Shown here: positions 44,655 through 54,148 of the stretch, one piece after another
How the letters are laid out: each line of letters opens with the position of its first letter
Position numbering within the stretch: the first letter of the stretch is position 1
Origin: Mangrovimonas xylaniphaga
GTDB taxonomy: Bacteria > Bacteroidota > Bacteroidia > Flavobacteriales > Flavobacteriaceae
DNA length: 64,000 nucleotides
Assembly (NCBI RefSeq): GCF_001280435.1
Contig: NZ_LBIP01000013.1
Location: forward strand, 1,178,001 to 1,242,000
Direction: 5' to 3'
The notes under the pieces: generated by a model
What the model was told of the DNA's origin: nothing
The model's input: the letters and a program-made list of their open reading frames with translations, nothing else
Database searches by the model: none
Program-made: the position numbers and the translations under genes

Positions 44655-45413
44655 TTAAAAAGTCTTCAACAAGCGTATGTCATTTCCGCTTATCCAGCCC
44701 GTTTTTCCGTCGGAGAGTTTAATTTTTTTCCAATCGTTAAGTGTATCCAAAACTTGAACCTTGGTACCTTCATGCAACCTAAAGGCTTCTTCACTTCTTA
44801 AATTAGGTTCACTTTTCACTTGGCTTTCTTGTGCAAACACAATGGCAGGTTGGTCCCTGCGCTCCAATTCATACCTATGGAACGCAAATGTTAAAGCTAT
44901 TAGGCTAATTCCTAGGAAAGCAAAACTGGATACAAATGTGACACGTTTGGTTACAGTGGAATAACTGAAATAATAATAAAGATACAGCACCACAAAAATA
45001 AATAACCCAGCCACTGCTGCATAGGCCCAACCATCAAATCCCAATGATCTAGTGGCACCATTTACTATTTTTGAAAGACCAACTTCTGGAATTACATCAA
45101 TGGCATCTATGGTCATATTTTTTGCAAATGCCATGTTGTTTTGGATTTCCCTGTCGTTTGGTGCCAATTGCAGTGCCTTTTCATAATAGAAAATACTCGG
45201 CGCAATATTGTTGAGCTTATAGTTGGCATTTCCCAAATTGAAATACACCTCGGCAGAATGCTTACCATTATTCAAAATAGCTTCATATTTCTCAATGGCT
45301 TCGGCATAATCACCATCATTGTAAAGCTTATTGGCCTGCTCAAACAATGAATCGTTTTGGGCAAAGCCTAAAGTAGAGATCAGTACAAAAAGGATAAGGA
45401 ATAACTTTTTCAT
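44655..45413 (-). CDS. batE: BatE: TPR and SH3-type membrane protein
   Basis: I start at 45413 ('MKKLFLILFVLISTLGFAQ', 252 residues) because it follows the batD stop by one base; the frame from 45434 would overlap batD. The protein has a signal peptide, two TPR motifs (about 25-90; 'AEVYFNLGNANYKLNN'), two membrane helices (about 135-185) and a C-terminal bacterial SH3 domain ('VQVLDTLNDWKKIKLSDGKT'). This is the BatE layout of the Bacteroidetes aerotolerance operon; the SH3 domain may bind peptidoglycan. Confidence 0.9.
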   Translation of the reverse strand: MKKLFLILFVLISTLGFAQNDSLFEQANKLYNDGDYAEAIEKYEAILNNGKHSAEVYFNLGNANYKLNNIAPSIFYYEKALQLAPNDREIQNNMAFAKNMTIDAIDVIPEVGLSKIVNGATRSLGFDGWAYAAVAGLFIFVVLYLYYYFSYSTVTKRVTFVSSFAFLGISLIALTFAFHRYELERRDQPAIVFAQESQVKSEPNLRSEEAFRLHEGTKVQVLDTLNDWKKIKLSDGKTGWISGNDIRLLKTF

Positions 45414-45414
45414 C

Positions 45415-47190
45415 TTAACTAATTTGCTTATCAATTAATGAAATTGTCTTGGCAGATTTCTCATAATCCTGCTGCATTTCTACATTGGTAATTGGGGTGT
45501 ATCGCGCCAATTCGCAATTCTTTAAAATCCCAACAAACTCATCCACCACAGTAGTTTCTACATTTTTGGACGTGAGGAGTTCTCTAATTTTATCCTTACT
45601 GAACTCGCTGGTTTCAATATGCAAAGTCGCTTTTAAATAATTGTGAAGGGCCTTTTCAAGGGCCACATAAAAGGCTTCCTTTTGTCCCAAATTGCGCTTG
45701 GCTTCTCCAAGGTACTTTTTCGCCAACCTATCGGCCTTACGGATTTTATTTCCAAAGACATCTGCGGCACGTTTGTCACGTTCCTTTCTGTAAACCATCG
45801 CCAATGGAATAGCCAACAATGGTAGCAATAAAGAACTCCAAAACCATGTAGACTTAAAGAAGTACTGAGGTTTGATAGGCTTTAAATTAGCATCGGTTTT
45901 TATGAAGGCAAATTGGTCGTTACTTAGAATAACCTTTTGCTTATTGCCCGCCGCTGTAGTAAGACTATTATCTTGTGTGGCATTGTTGTTTGGACCTTCC
46001 AAAACATCAATGATAATTTCATCTGAAGTGATGCGCTTATAGCTTTCTGTTTTTAAATCGAAATAGGAAAAGGACACCTTCGGGATTGGATATTTCCCCT
46101 TAAACTGAGGCACCACAGTATAGCTATCTGATATACTTCCCTGCATTCCTCCAAGCGTTGTTCTAACATTCTCAGTATATTCTGGCTCGTAAATCTCTAA
46201 AGAACTAGGCACGGTCAATTTAGGAAGCTTGAACAGTTTTAAATTTCCATTTCCAATTACTTCTGCCTTTAATTGCAAGGATTCCGTAGCATTCAATTCG
46301 TTTTTGGAAGCTTTCAACTTAAAGTCAAAATTCCCCACAGCACCAGTAAAATCAGAAGGTTTATTTTCTTCCGGTAAGGGTTTTACATTAATGGTTTTAG
46401 CGCCTGCTGAAACTGTACGGTGCACCTTGGTCATTAAGCGCCCACCAAAAATATCGCGGCGGTTGGTAGGTACATCAACCGTTACATCTAAACTTAAAGG
46501 TTCTATGTCCAATTTTCCGGTTTTCTGTGGATATAGCACGGTTTTACGCAACACCACATAACGGTATTCTTCGCCTTTGTAGGTGCCATTTTCTACCTTC
46601 AGCCCTTTGATATCGATATTCTGACTCCAGAAATCACTAAACTTAGGATTGTCAATTTCCCTCCAATTACTCACCCCTGTATTGGCAGACACATAAAGTT
46701 TGTATTCCACCGAAATAGCCTCGTTGAGATAGGGGTTGGTTTTAGAAACCTCAGCCACTAAGTGAATATTATCTTCTGCTATATTATCGGCATTGTAAGG
46801 ATCGTTGGGACGCTTTACGGCTGCCGTAACCTCAACCGCTACGGTTTGGGTTTTATAAATTTCTCCATCAATTTCTATGGTCGCCTGATTGATGGTAATT
46901 TTTCCTCGCTTTTTAGGAGCCAGAAAATAACTGTAGGTTTTAGAAAATGAGCGCTTTCCGTTAAGCCACGAATTGCTCACCGAAGTATTGGGACCACCTA
47001 CAACATTGAAACCTGCAAAGTCCGGAGGAGTAAAATTGTCCCCGTCCTTATTCATCTCAAAATCGATGCGCAAACGCTCGTTAATCCCAAGTTTGGTCTT
47101 GCTCACTTTGGCCTCAAACTTAACTTGGGCAGCCGTTATTGCGGTGCTTAAAACAAATAACAATATTGTGATATGTTTGATCAATTTCAT
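45415..47190 (-). CDS. batD: BatD: exported oxygen-tolerance protein
   Basis: The 591-residue protein has a signal peptide, then beta-sandwich domains: 'AKVSKTKLGINERLRIDFEM' begins the BatD family repeat, and a second copy appears at about 280 ('FDFKLKASKNELNATESLQL'). One membrane helix (about 440-460) and a charged helical tail follow. BatD is periplasmic and thought to work with the VWA proteins BatA and BatB. It is 36 bases downstream of batC. Confidence 0.92.
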   Translation of the reverse strand: MKLIKHITILLFVLSTAITAAQVKFEAKVSKTKLGINERLRIDFEMNKDGDNFTPPDFAGFNVVGGPNTSVSNSWLNGKRSFSKTYSYFLAPKKRGKITINQATIEIDGEIYKTQTVAVEVTAAVKRPNDPYNADNIAEDNIHLVAEVSKTNPYLNEAISVEYKLYVSANTGVSNWREIDNPKFSDFWSQNIDIKGLKVENGTYKGEEYRYVVLRKTVLYPQKTGKLDIEPLSLDVTVDVPTNRRDIFGGRLMTKVHRTVSAGAKTINVKPLPEENKPSDFTGAVGNFDFKLKASKNELNATESLQLKAEVIGNGNLKLFKLPKLTVPSSLEIYEPEYTENVRTTLGGMQGSISDSYTVVPQFKGKYPIPKVSFSYFDLKTESYKRITSDEIIIDVLEGPNNNATQDNSLTTAAGNKQKVILSNDQFAFIKTDANLKPIKPQYFFKSTWFWSSLLLPLLAIPLAMVYRKERDKRAADVFGNKIRKADRLAKKYLGEAKRNLGQKEAFYVALEKALHNYLKATLHIETSEFSKDKIRELLTSKNVETTVVDEFVGILKNCELARYTPITNVEMQQDYEKSAKTISLIDKQIS

Positions 47191-47226
47191 GTGTCTATCT
47201 GCAACTATAAATCTTGAAAATTTGTT

Positions 47227-48072
47227 CTACCAGTCCTTTTCTGCTTTTACGGGAGTGCCTTTTTGCTTTTCGGCATTCATCTTCTCCTGAACTTTTTGTT
47301 CTTGATTGTTCATGGCCTCCAATAAATTCTTTATCTGTTGTGGCGACAATTGTCCAGGCTGTGGATGCGGCTTTTGCTGCTCCTTGTCCTTCTCGTCACC
47401 TCCCTGATTGTCTTTCTTGTCGTCCTTAGGCTTTCCTTTGTCATCCTCTTGATCATCGCCATCTTTTTCATCTTGATCACCTTGATCCTTTTGATCTTGG
47501 TTTTGCTGATCCTGATTTTGTTGATCTTCTTTCTCCTGATCCTGGTTATCCTCCTTATTCTCGTCTTCGTCCTTCTTGTCCTTATTGTTTTCCTGCTGAC
47601 GCTCTGCACACTCTTTGGCCATGGCTAAATTATACCTTGTTTCATCATCTGATGGATCATTGCGTAAGGCATTCTTAAAAGCTTCCACAGCTTCTTGACA
47701 CTTTTCATTTTTCATCAGGATATTTCCAATGTTGTGGAAAGCTTTGTGTTTTTCCGCTCTGTCTGTAGCATTTTTGGCTGCCTGTTGGTGACGATAAAGC
47801 GCTTCATCATAATTGCCCTTTTCGTAATAGGAATTTCCTAAATTATAGGTTCCGGATACAGTAGTAGGCTGTTCGGAAATGGCTTTTCGGTATTCCATTT
47901 CAGCACCTGTATAATCCTCCTGCTCTACCAGTTCGTTGGCATCATACACATATGAATTGGCTTTTTGGATCGCCTTTAATTGCTCTTTTTCCTTGTCTTT
48001 GTCCTGCGCAAAGGAAAATCCAGTGGTGACCATTAAGAGTACTAAAACCAATTGTTTCATTTGTGACTTCAT
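47227..48072 (-). CDS. batC: BatC: TPR protein with an acidic, low-complexity linker
   Basis: The ATG at 48072 gives 'MKSQMKQLVLVLLMVTTGFS' with a signal peptide; 48060 is an alternative start. The frame from 48117 adds a doubtful N-terminus. TPR motifs occupy about 40-140 ('TYNLGNSYYEKGNYDEALYR'). Residues about 160-245 are low-complexity, rich in D, E, K, Q and N (K-D-E-D/Q-N-Q repeats), so the DNA at 47340-47610 is itself repetitive. The C-terminus 'PGQLSPQQIKNLLEAMNNQE' is a conserved helix of the family. The low-complexity part is probably a flexible linker. Confidence 0.88.
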   Translation of the reverse strand: MKSQMKQLVLVLLMVTTGFSFAQDKDKEKEQLKAIQKANSYVYDANELVEQEDYTGAEMEYRKAISEQPTTVSGTYNLGNSYYEKGNYDEALYRHQQAAKNATDRAEKHKAFHNIGNILMKNEKCQEAVEAFKNALRNDPSDDETRYNLAMAKECAERQQENNKDKKDEDENKEDNQDQEKEDQQNQDQQNQDQKDQGDQDEKDGDDQEDDKGKPKDDKKDNQGGDEKDKEQQKPHPQPGQLSPQQIKNLLEAMNNQEQKVQEKMNAEKQKGTPVKAEKDW

Positions 48073-48205
48073 TATTAAACTAAAAGGCCAAAACCTTTGT
48101 TTTAAACCATTTGACATACCAAGATATAAAACCCTGTTTTTTATGTCCGTTAAAAAATTTATAAAATTGCCGTTCTGCCGACAAGCTACTTAAATAGTAG
48201 GGAAT

Positions 48206-49243
48206 CTACAGGTTTTCGTTAAATAAATTCAACTTCTTCAACCATGCAGTCTTGCGTTCCAACAAGAAAATATCGATGAACAAAAAGAAAATCCCAAAGC
48301 CCAAAAACCATTGAAACTGGTCTTTGAAATCGGCAAATTCCTTAGATTCAAACTCTGTTTTATCCATCTTGTTCAAAATCTCATGGATGGTCTCCACAAC
48401 TGTAGCCGTATTACTTCCATTTATATATTCCCCGTTCGCTTCTTCAGCAATACTTTTCAAGGTTTCCTCAAGTAACTTCGTAATTACCGTTTCACCGTTG
48501 TTATCCTTTTTATAGTTGAGCACTACCCCGTTTTTCTTAATAGGAATAGGGCCTCCTTTCACATCTCCAACCCCAATGGTAAAAATACGAATGCCTTGTT
48601 TATTGGCTTCTTCTGCAACACGTGAAGACATTTCGCTGTGGTCTTCCCCATCTGAAATGATGATCAACACCCTATTGGTTTGTTCTTCATCATCAAAATA
48701 GGTTTTGGCCAATTCAATGGCTTCATCGATAGCCGTTCCCTGTGAAGACAACATGTCTGTATTCATATTTTGAAGGAACATCTTTGCCGAAGCATAGTCT
48801 GTGGTAATTGGCAATTGCGGAAAGGCCTTCCCTGCGTAGGCAATGATCCCTACACGATCACTGGCCAAATTATTGATGATTTGGGTAACCAACTGCTTAG
48901 CCTTTTCCAAACGGTTAGGCGCAATATCCTCGGCCAACATACTTTTGGACACGTCCACAGCAAACACCACATCCACCCCTTCACGTTTTACCGTTTCAAG
49001 TTTGGTACCAATCTTAGGGTTCACCATCGCCAAAGCCAAACAGGCAAAGGCCAAACACAATACCACGATTTTCAAGATGGATTTAAACAAGGATTGGTTA
49101 GGGCTCAAACGCTGTAACAGTTCCTTATTGGCAAATTTCTTTTGGGCTCGGTATTTCCAAACCTGGAGCATCAAAAAGAGTAGGATGATTATTGGAATGA
49201 CCAATAATCCCCAGAACCATATTTTTTCGTCTAATTGATACAT
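48206..49243 (-). CDS. batB: BatB: membrane VWA-domain protein
   Basis: The 345-residue protein has two N-terminal membrane helices (about 10-75), a von Willebrand A domain (about 85-290) with the metal-ion-dependent adhesion site D-V-S-K-S ('VVFAVDVSKSMLAEDIA') and a C-terminal membrane helix. BatB pairs with BatA in the Bat complex. It lies 48 bases downstream of batA. The gap of 133 bases to batC holds no gene. Confidence 0.92.
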   Translation of the reverse strand: MYQLDEKIWFWGLLVIPIIILLFLMLQVWKYRAQKKFANKELLQRLSPNQSLFKSILKIVVLCLAFACLALAMVNPKIGTKLETVKREGVDVVFAVDVSKSMLAEDIAPNRLEKAKQLVTQIINNLASDRVGIIAYAGKAFPQLPITTDYASAKMFLQNMNTDMLSSQGTAIDEAIELAKTYFDDEEQTNRVLIIISDGEDHSEMSSRVAEEANKQGIRIFTIGVGDVKGGPIPIKKNGVVLNYKKDNNGETVITKLLEETLKSIAEEANGEYINGSNTATVVETIHEILNKMDKTEFESKEFADFKDQFQWFLGFGIFFLFIDIFLLERKTAWLKKLNLFNENL

Positions 49244-49291
49244 AATCTATTCTTGTTGATAACCGTTATCAGGTTATCCATTTAATTATTA

Positions 49292-50296
49292 TTACACAAA
49301 ACTTCTAAAAACAGTAGACCTCAGCAGCACTTCAACCAGCAACAAAATACTAGCCAACAATACCAATGGGCGGAATTTCTCTTCGTAATTATAGAATTTG
49401 AATTCCTCTATTTCCGTTTTTTCGAGTTTGTTGATTTCTGCATAAATCTCTTCCAACTTTTTATTGTTGGTTGCCCTAAAGTATTTTCCTCCAGTAACCT
49501 CAGCGATTTCTTTCAACAGAGCCTCATCAATTTCTACTTGTACACGACCATACTGAAACTTACCGTTAGGCATAATGGCAATTGGAGACAGGGCCATTCC
49601 ATTAGTTCCCAAACCAATGGTATATACTTTAATACCGTATTCCAATGCTAATTCACTAGCTATTTTAGGATCGATGAATCCAGAATTGTTCACCCCATCG
49701 GTCAACAAAATGATGATTTTACTTTTAGCCTTACTGTCTTTTAATCGGTTTACAGAAGTCGCCAATCCCATACCAATGGCCGTACCACCTTCAATGATGG
49801 TGTTGTACTTAATATCGTCCAAAGAACGTAATACAATGGCCTTATCGCTGGTAATTGGTGTTTTGGTGTAGCTTTCTCCCGCATACTCTACTAAACCAAT
49901 TCTATCATTTGGACGCCCTTTGATAAACTCTGCTGCCACATCCTTTAAGGCTTCCAAACGGTTAGGCTGTAAATCTTTTGCCAACATACTGGCCGAGACA
50001 TCTATAGCCATGACAATGTCAATACCTCGGGTAGTCTTGGTTTTAGTGGAAACATCCACGGTTCTAGGTCTGGCTAGAGCTGTAATAAGTAATCCCAAAG
50101 CCAAAAGTCGCAAAACGAATAATAAATGCTTCAATTTCGGCAACCAAGTATTGGTAAGTTTAAAACCTTTTAAGCTGGAAATCTTTAGTTCGGCTGTTTG
50201 CTTTTTGTGTTTCAACACATACCATAGCAAAGCCAAGGGCAACACCAACAGCAGCCAAAAAAATTCTTTATTTAAAAACTCTATACCTTCCAACAT
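49292..50296 (-). CDS. batA: BatA: membrane VWA-domain protein
   Basis: The 334-residue protein has the same plan as BatB: membrane helices at the N-terminus, a VWA domain with an intact D-V-S-A-S site ('VMAIDVSASMLAKDLQP') and a threonine in 'GGTAIGMGLATS', and a C-terminal membrane helix. It is 11 bases downstream of the 568-residue gene. The two VWA genes are paralogues that probably form a heteromer. Confidence 0.92.
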   Translation of the reverse strand: MLEGIEFLNKEFFWLLLVLPLALLWYVLKHKKQTAELKISSLKGFKLTNTWLPKLKHLLFVLRLLALGLLITALARPRTVDVSTKTKTTRGIDIVMAIDVSASMLAKDLQPNRLEALKDVAAEFIKGRPNDRIGLVEYAGESYTKTPITSDKAIVLRSLDDIKYNTIIEGGTAIGMGLATSVNRLKDSKAKSKIIILLTDGVNNSGFIDPKIASELALEYGIKVYTIGLGTNGMALSPIAIMPNGKFQYGRVQVEIDEALLKEIAEVTGGKYFRATNNKKLEEIYAEINKLEKTEIEEFKFYNYEEKFRPLVLLASILLLVEVLLRSTVFRSFV

Positions 50297-50307
50297 TTAG
50301 CTCTTGT

Positions 50308-52014
50308 TTATTTCTCTTGTTCGGCTTCTTGTTCTTTTTTAACCAATTCCACAGAATTGATAATGCGATCTATCATTTCATCAGCATACACGTCATTATC
50401 TGGCCAGGTAACCATCACCTGCTGTAACACATTTTCTGATGTAAATTGCAATATGGTATATTTTGCAGGCACCAAAGTTTCTGTATTCAGCAATGGAATG
50501 CTCAAACTTCCGTACGTTTTTAAACCTTCGGCCGCATTGGGCGTGATAAACTGTTCTCTTTTCACCAGAATATCCTTAGCACCTTTTTGTTCCATACCTG
50601 CAATAGCCATTTCTGAGGCTTGGGCCAAGTCAATCTTTGGAGCACTTTGATCGGCTCCCTGAGCTTGTTGCCCTTGTGGTGGTTGCTGTAGGACGGTGGT
50701 ACTTACCATTACGCTGAACATATCCAAAAGGGTTCCGTAACTAAATGCTGTCACTTTTACAGAGCCTTGAGCTTCCTTTGGAAGCGGCAGCTCAACGCGC
50801 TTTAATACTCTAGGAGTTGAAATGCTTATTGGCGGCACCCCATAATCGCTACTCACCCATTCGCCCTCTAAAAGTTCTTTACTTTCATGACCAATAACCG
50901 TATCCTTTACATAGGCAAAGCCATATTTAATTCCAAGCCCTACAACCGTAGCCATCATCAAGAAGAAGGCAATGACAACCGTAATGATTACTTTTTTGCG
51001 TTTCTTTTTGCGTTCCTGTTCCTCCTTGTATTGTTGATCCAGTAATTTCTCTTCTTCCGTTGGTTCAGGAAGGGATTCCTTCACGTGATCGATCTCCAAA
51101 TCAATCGTATTTCTATCCATTTCGGCCAAGGCCACATCTGGAGCAGACTTGGCAAATTTCACCAAATCGGCACGCTTCAAGATGCTTTCTAAGTTTTGGA
51201 TGTCTTCTTTGCTTATGGAAATTTGGTTTCCTTCTCTAAGCAAATACAAACGTTCGATAAGCTCATCGGTAGTACTTTCCAAAGCGCGGTCATAGACCTT
51301 TTCATCCAGATACCTTCTAATGATGAAAGTCAATTCAGAATAGTATTCTTTCAATTCTGACTTTTGCAAATAATCGCTTTCATCCAAGCTTTTCAAGGCC
51401 ATTTTTGCGCGATCGTAAGGCGGCAACAACGCTATTTTTTCTTCTTCGGTCAATGGCTTTTTTCGCCATAAGAACCAATATAGCAAACCGCCTACCAAAG
51501 CAAATATGCCCAAAACAGCCAAGAGGATTTTCCACCAATTGCTAGATGGTTCTTTCACTTCCATAAAGGGTTTTATATCGTACAAGCCTTGTTTGGTGGT
51601 ATCCACCACGACTGTATTCACCTCAACTCTTAAAGAATCTGTGAAAAAGATTTTGTCGCCAATAAGAATTTTTTGATTTGGAATGATATAGCTCCCAGAA
51701 TCAAACTGGGTCAAACCATATTTCTTGATTAGGTTGAATTTGGCCTCCTGTTTTGTCGTGTCTATTTCATAAGATTGGATGACTTCCAAAGGCGAAAAGG
51801 TTTGCCCTTCTGGAAACACAACCAAATCTGTTGAATCCGCTTCCACGGCAATTTTATAGGTAATCTGTTCTCCAATTTTAATTTTGGTAGAATCTACGGT
51901 TGAAGTTACTTGACCATATGAAACCTTTGTAAAACCGAATACCAAAAACAAAACACCCAAAACTTGCAGTTGTTTTTTGAGATTCAATTTTATAATTCCG
52001 AGGCTGTTTTTCAT
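50308..52014 (-). CDS. Large two-helix membrane protein of the bat operon
   Basis: The 568-residue protein has a signal peptide, a BatD-like beta domain (about 38-130; 'VDSTKIKIGEQITYKIAVEA' matches the start of a BatD repeat), a membrane helix (about 163-182), a cytoplasmic helical segment with 'ELKEYYSELTFIIRRYLDEK' (resembling the DUF4381-type tail), a lysine-rich stretch, a second membrane helix (about 343-365) and a C-terminal periplasmic domain (about 380-560) with no clear match. It takes a fixed place between DUF58 and batA in flavobacterial operons. I give no symbol because naming varies. Confidence 0.8.
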   Translation of the reverse strand: MKNSLGIIKLNLKKQLQVLGVLFLVFGFTKVSYGQVTSTVDSTKIKIGEQITYKIAVEADSTDLVVFPEGQTFSPLEVIQSYEIDTTKQEAKFNLIKKYGLTQFDSGSYIIPNQKILIGDKIFFTDSLRVEVNTVVVDTTKQGLYDIKPFMEVKEPSSNWWKILLAVLGIFALVGGLLYWFLWRKKPLTEEEKIALLPPYDRAKMALKSLDESDYLQKSELKEYYSELTFIIRRYLDEKVYDRALESTTDELIERLYLLREGNQISISKEDIQNLESILKRADLVKFAKSAPDVALAEMDRNTIDLEIDHVKESLPEPTEEEKLLDQQYKEEQERKKKRKKVIITVVIAFFLMMATVVGLGIKYGFAYVKDTVIGHESKELLEGEWVSSDYGVPPISISTPRVLKRVELPLPKEAQGSVKVTAFSYGTLLDMFSVMVSTTVLQQPPQGQQAQGADQSAPKIDLAQASEMAIAGMEQKGAKDILVKREQFITPNAAEGLKTYGSLSIPLLNTETLVPAKYTILQFTSENVLQQVMVTWPDNDVYADEMIDRIINSVELVKKEQEAEQEK

Positions 52015-52029
52015 AGGTTATTATCTTTT

Positions 52030-52896
52030 TTAAGCGCGTCTTTTAAAATATCCCAACAATTTTTTCACATAGCTTTCATCTACGCGGCAGTCAATAGTTC
52101 CTGCTCCAGATTTTGTAAAGCTGTCCCTAAAATAATCTACCTTATCATGATAGAATTTAGAGTAATTGCGGCGTACCGTTTTAGATTGAGTGTTGACCAA
52201 CATCAGTTCGCCCGTTTCCTCATCCTGCATTTGCACCATACCAATATTTGGGATTTCCTCTTCGCGTTGATCATACACCCTAATTCCGGTAACATCGTGC
52301 TTACCACATACTATTTTTAGGGTCTGTTTATAATCGTCTGCAATAAAATCGGAAAGCATAAATACAATCGCCTTTTTCTTCATGACGTTGGTCAAGAACT
52401 TTAAGGCTTCCACCACATTGGTTTGTCTACTTTTAGGTTGAAATTCAATAAGCTCACGAATGATGCGCAGTACATGCGATCTTCCTTTTTTAGGCGGAAT
52501 GAAAAGCTCAATTTCATCTGAGAACAAAATCAAGCCAATCTTGTCATTATTCTGTGTGGCAGAAAAGGCCAAAGTAGCGGCAATTTCGGTAACCACTTCG
52601 TTTTTGAATTGCTGTTCCGTACCAAACAACTCAGAACCCGAAACATCTACTATCAACATCATAGTAAGCTCGCGTTCTTCCTCAAAAACCTTTATATAAG
52701 GTTCGTTGTAACGTGCCGTTACATTCCAGTCAATATTCCTTACATCATCCCCAAATTGGTACTGCCGTACTTCACTAAAAGTCATACCACGTCCCTTGAA
52801 GGTAGAATGGTATTCACCCCCAAAAATATGATCGGACAAACGCCTTGTCTTAATCTCTATTTTTCGAACTTTCTTTAATAACTCTTTAGTATCCAT
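52030..52896 (-). CDS. DUF58 domain protein of the bat operon
   Basis: The 288-residue cytoplasmic protein has the DUF58 signature 'VRQYQFGDDVRNIDWNVTAR' (about 43-62) and a degenerate VWA-like fold with D-V-S-G-S ('LIVDVSGSELFGT'). DUF58 proteins pair with MoxR ATPases and are thought to recruit VWA substrates. It is 97 bases downstream of the MoxR gene and 15 bases upstream of the 568-residue gene. Confidence 0.92.
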   Translation of the reverse strand: MDTKELLKKVRKIEIKTRRLSDHIFGGEYHSTFKGRGMTFSEVRQYQFGDDVRNIDWNVTARYNEPYIKVFEEERELTMMLIVDVSGSELFGTEQQFKNEVVTEIAATLAFSATQNNDKIGLILFSDEIELFIPPKKGRSHVLRIIRELIEFQPKSRQTNVVEALKFLTNVMKKKAIVFMLSDFIADDYKQTLKIVCGKHDVTGIRVYDQREEEIPNIGMVQMQDEETGELMLVNTQSKTVRRNYSKFYHDKVDYFRDSFTKSGAGTIDCRVDESYVKKLLGYFKRRA

Positions 52897-52993
52897 ATTG
52901 GCTTACAGTATTTAGCAATCAGCAAATAAAGTATTGGTCACAGTTTGGCTAAGGCCTTGCTGCGAAACAAAATCAATTTCGTAAAGGCACCGA

Positions 52994-53995
52994 TTAAGGC
53001 ACTTCAATTTCGTTTACAATTTTATTGATGATATCTACGGAAGTAATATTTTCTGCTTCGGCTTCGTAAGTAATTCCAATTCTGTGGCGCAATACATCAT
53101 AAACCACCGCACGAACATCTTCAGGAATTACATACCCACGGCGTTTGATAAATGCATAACATTTGGCGGCAGTGGCAAGGTTGATACTTCCACGAGGAGA
53201 AGCTCCAAAGGAAATCAACGGTTTCAAATCGGCCAATCTATATTTCTCTGGATAACGGGTCGCAAAAATGATGTCGAGGATGTATTTCTCAATCTTCTCA
53301 TCCATATACACCTCCCGAACCGCCTTTTGGGCACTCAAGATCTGCTCGATAGACACCACAGGATTCACTTTTTCAAAAGCACCTTTTAGGTTGGCACGAA
53401 CAATTAATTGCTCTTCCTCCAACTTAGGATAATCAATCACGGTTTTCAACATGAAACGATCAACCTGCGCTTCCGGTAACGGATAGGTCCCTTCCTGCTC
53501 TACAGGGTTTTGAGTGGCCATTACCAAGAACGGTTTGTCCAACACAAAGGTCTCATCACCAATAGTTACCTGCTTTTCCTGCATGGCCTCCAACAAAGCC
53601 GACTGTACTTTGGCAGGTGCCCTGTTGATCTCATCTGCCAACACGAAATTGGCAAAAATTGGTCCTTTTTTGATGGAGAAATCATTCTCCTTGATGTTAT
53701 AAATAAGGGTTCCCACCACATCGGCAGGCAACAGGTCTGGAGTAAACTGAATTCTGCTAAAGCTCCCGTGTACAGCTTTGGACAGCGTATTAATGGCAAG
53801 GGTTTTTGCCAGTCCAGGCACCCCTTCCAATAAAATGTGTCCCTGCCCCAACAAACCAATAAGCAATCGCTCCACCATATGTTTCTGGCCTACAATTACT
53901 TTATTCATTTCTAGGGTAAGCAAATCAACAAAAGCACTCTCTTTTTCAATTTTCTCATTGATGGTCTTGATATCAATTGTACCTGTTTGTTCCAT
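52994..53995 (-). CDS. MoxR family AAA+ ATPase
   Basis: I start at 53995 ('MEQTGTIDIKTINEKIEKES', 333 residues); the longer frame from 54067 starts with TTG and covers the promoter. MoxR ATPases are chaperone-like AAA+ proteins that act with VWA proteins to activate or assemble complexes. Walker A is 'LLEGVPGLAKT' (about 76-86), Walker B 'FVLADEINRAPAKVQSALLE', and sensor 1 'MATQNPVEQEG'. It is the first gene of the bat operon, directly downstream of a promoter. Confidence 0.95.
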   Translation of the reverse strand: MEQTGTIDIKTINEKIEKESAFVDLLTLEMNKVIVGQKHMVERLLIGLLGQGHILLEGVPGLAKTLAINTLSKAVHGSFSRIQFTPDLLPADVVGTLIYNIKENDFSIKKGPIFANFVLADEINRAPAKVQSALLEAMQEKQVTIGDETFVLDKPFLVMATQNPVEQEGTYPLPEAQVDRFMLKTVIDYPKLEEEQLIVRANLKGAFEKVNPVVSIEQILSAQKAVREVYMDEKIEKYILDIIFATRYPEKYRLADLKPLISFGASPRGSINLATAAKCYAFIKRRGYVIPEDVRAVVYDVLRHRIGITYEAEAENITSVDIINKIVNEIEVP

Positions 53996-54015
53996 TCTAT
54001 TTATTTTTAAACTCG

Positions 54016-54047
54016 AATATAGTATCCTTAATTGAGGCTTGCAAATT
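54016..54047 (-). promoter_or_regulatory. Promoter of the bat operon
   Basis: On the minus strand TTTG (complement of 54044-54047) is followed after 20 bases by TATATTCG (complement of 54016-54023), a 7/8 match to TAnnTTTG. The MoxR ATG follows 20 bases downstream. Confidence 0.6.
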
Positions 54048-54084
54048 GTTGAAATTTTTCCTGCCAAACTGTTAATTGTAGGTT

Positions 54085-54120
54085 AAAAAACAAAGAGCAG
54101 CACGGATTGTGCTGCTCTTT
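54085..54120 (-). terminator. Terminator after the DUF4382 lipoprotein gene
   Basis: A perfect 12-base stem (AAAGAGCAGCAC 54092-54103, GTGCTGCTCTTT 54109-54120) with a 5-base loop. On the minus strand it is followed by six T. It separates the lipoprotein gene from the bat operon. Confidence 0.92.
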
Positions 54121-54148
54121 AACAATTTTTTATTAGGCTCCTAACATT

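Noticed and set aside
47338-47628. Leucine- and isoleucine-rich plus-strand frame that looks like a membrane protein
   Set aside because: It is the complement of the K/D/E/Q-rich low-complexity linker of BatC, which forces hydrophobic codons on the other strand.
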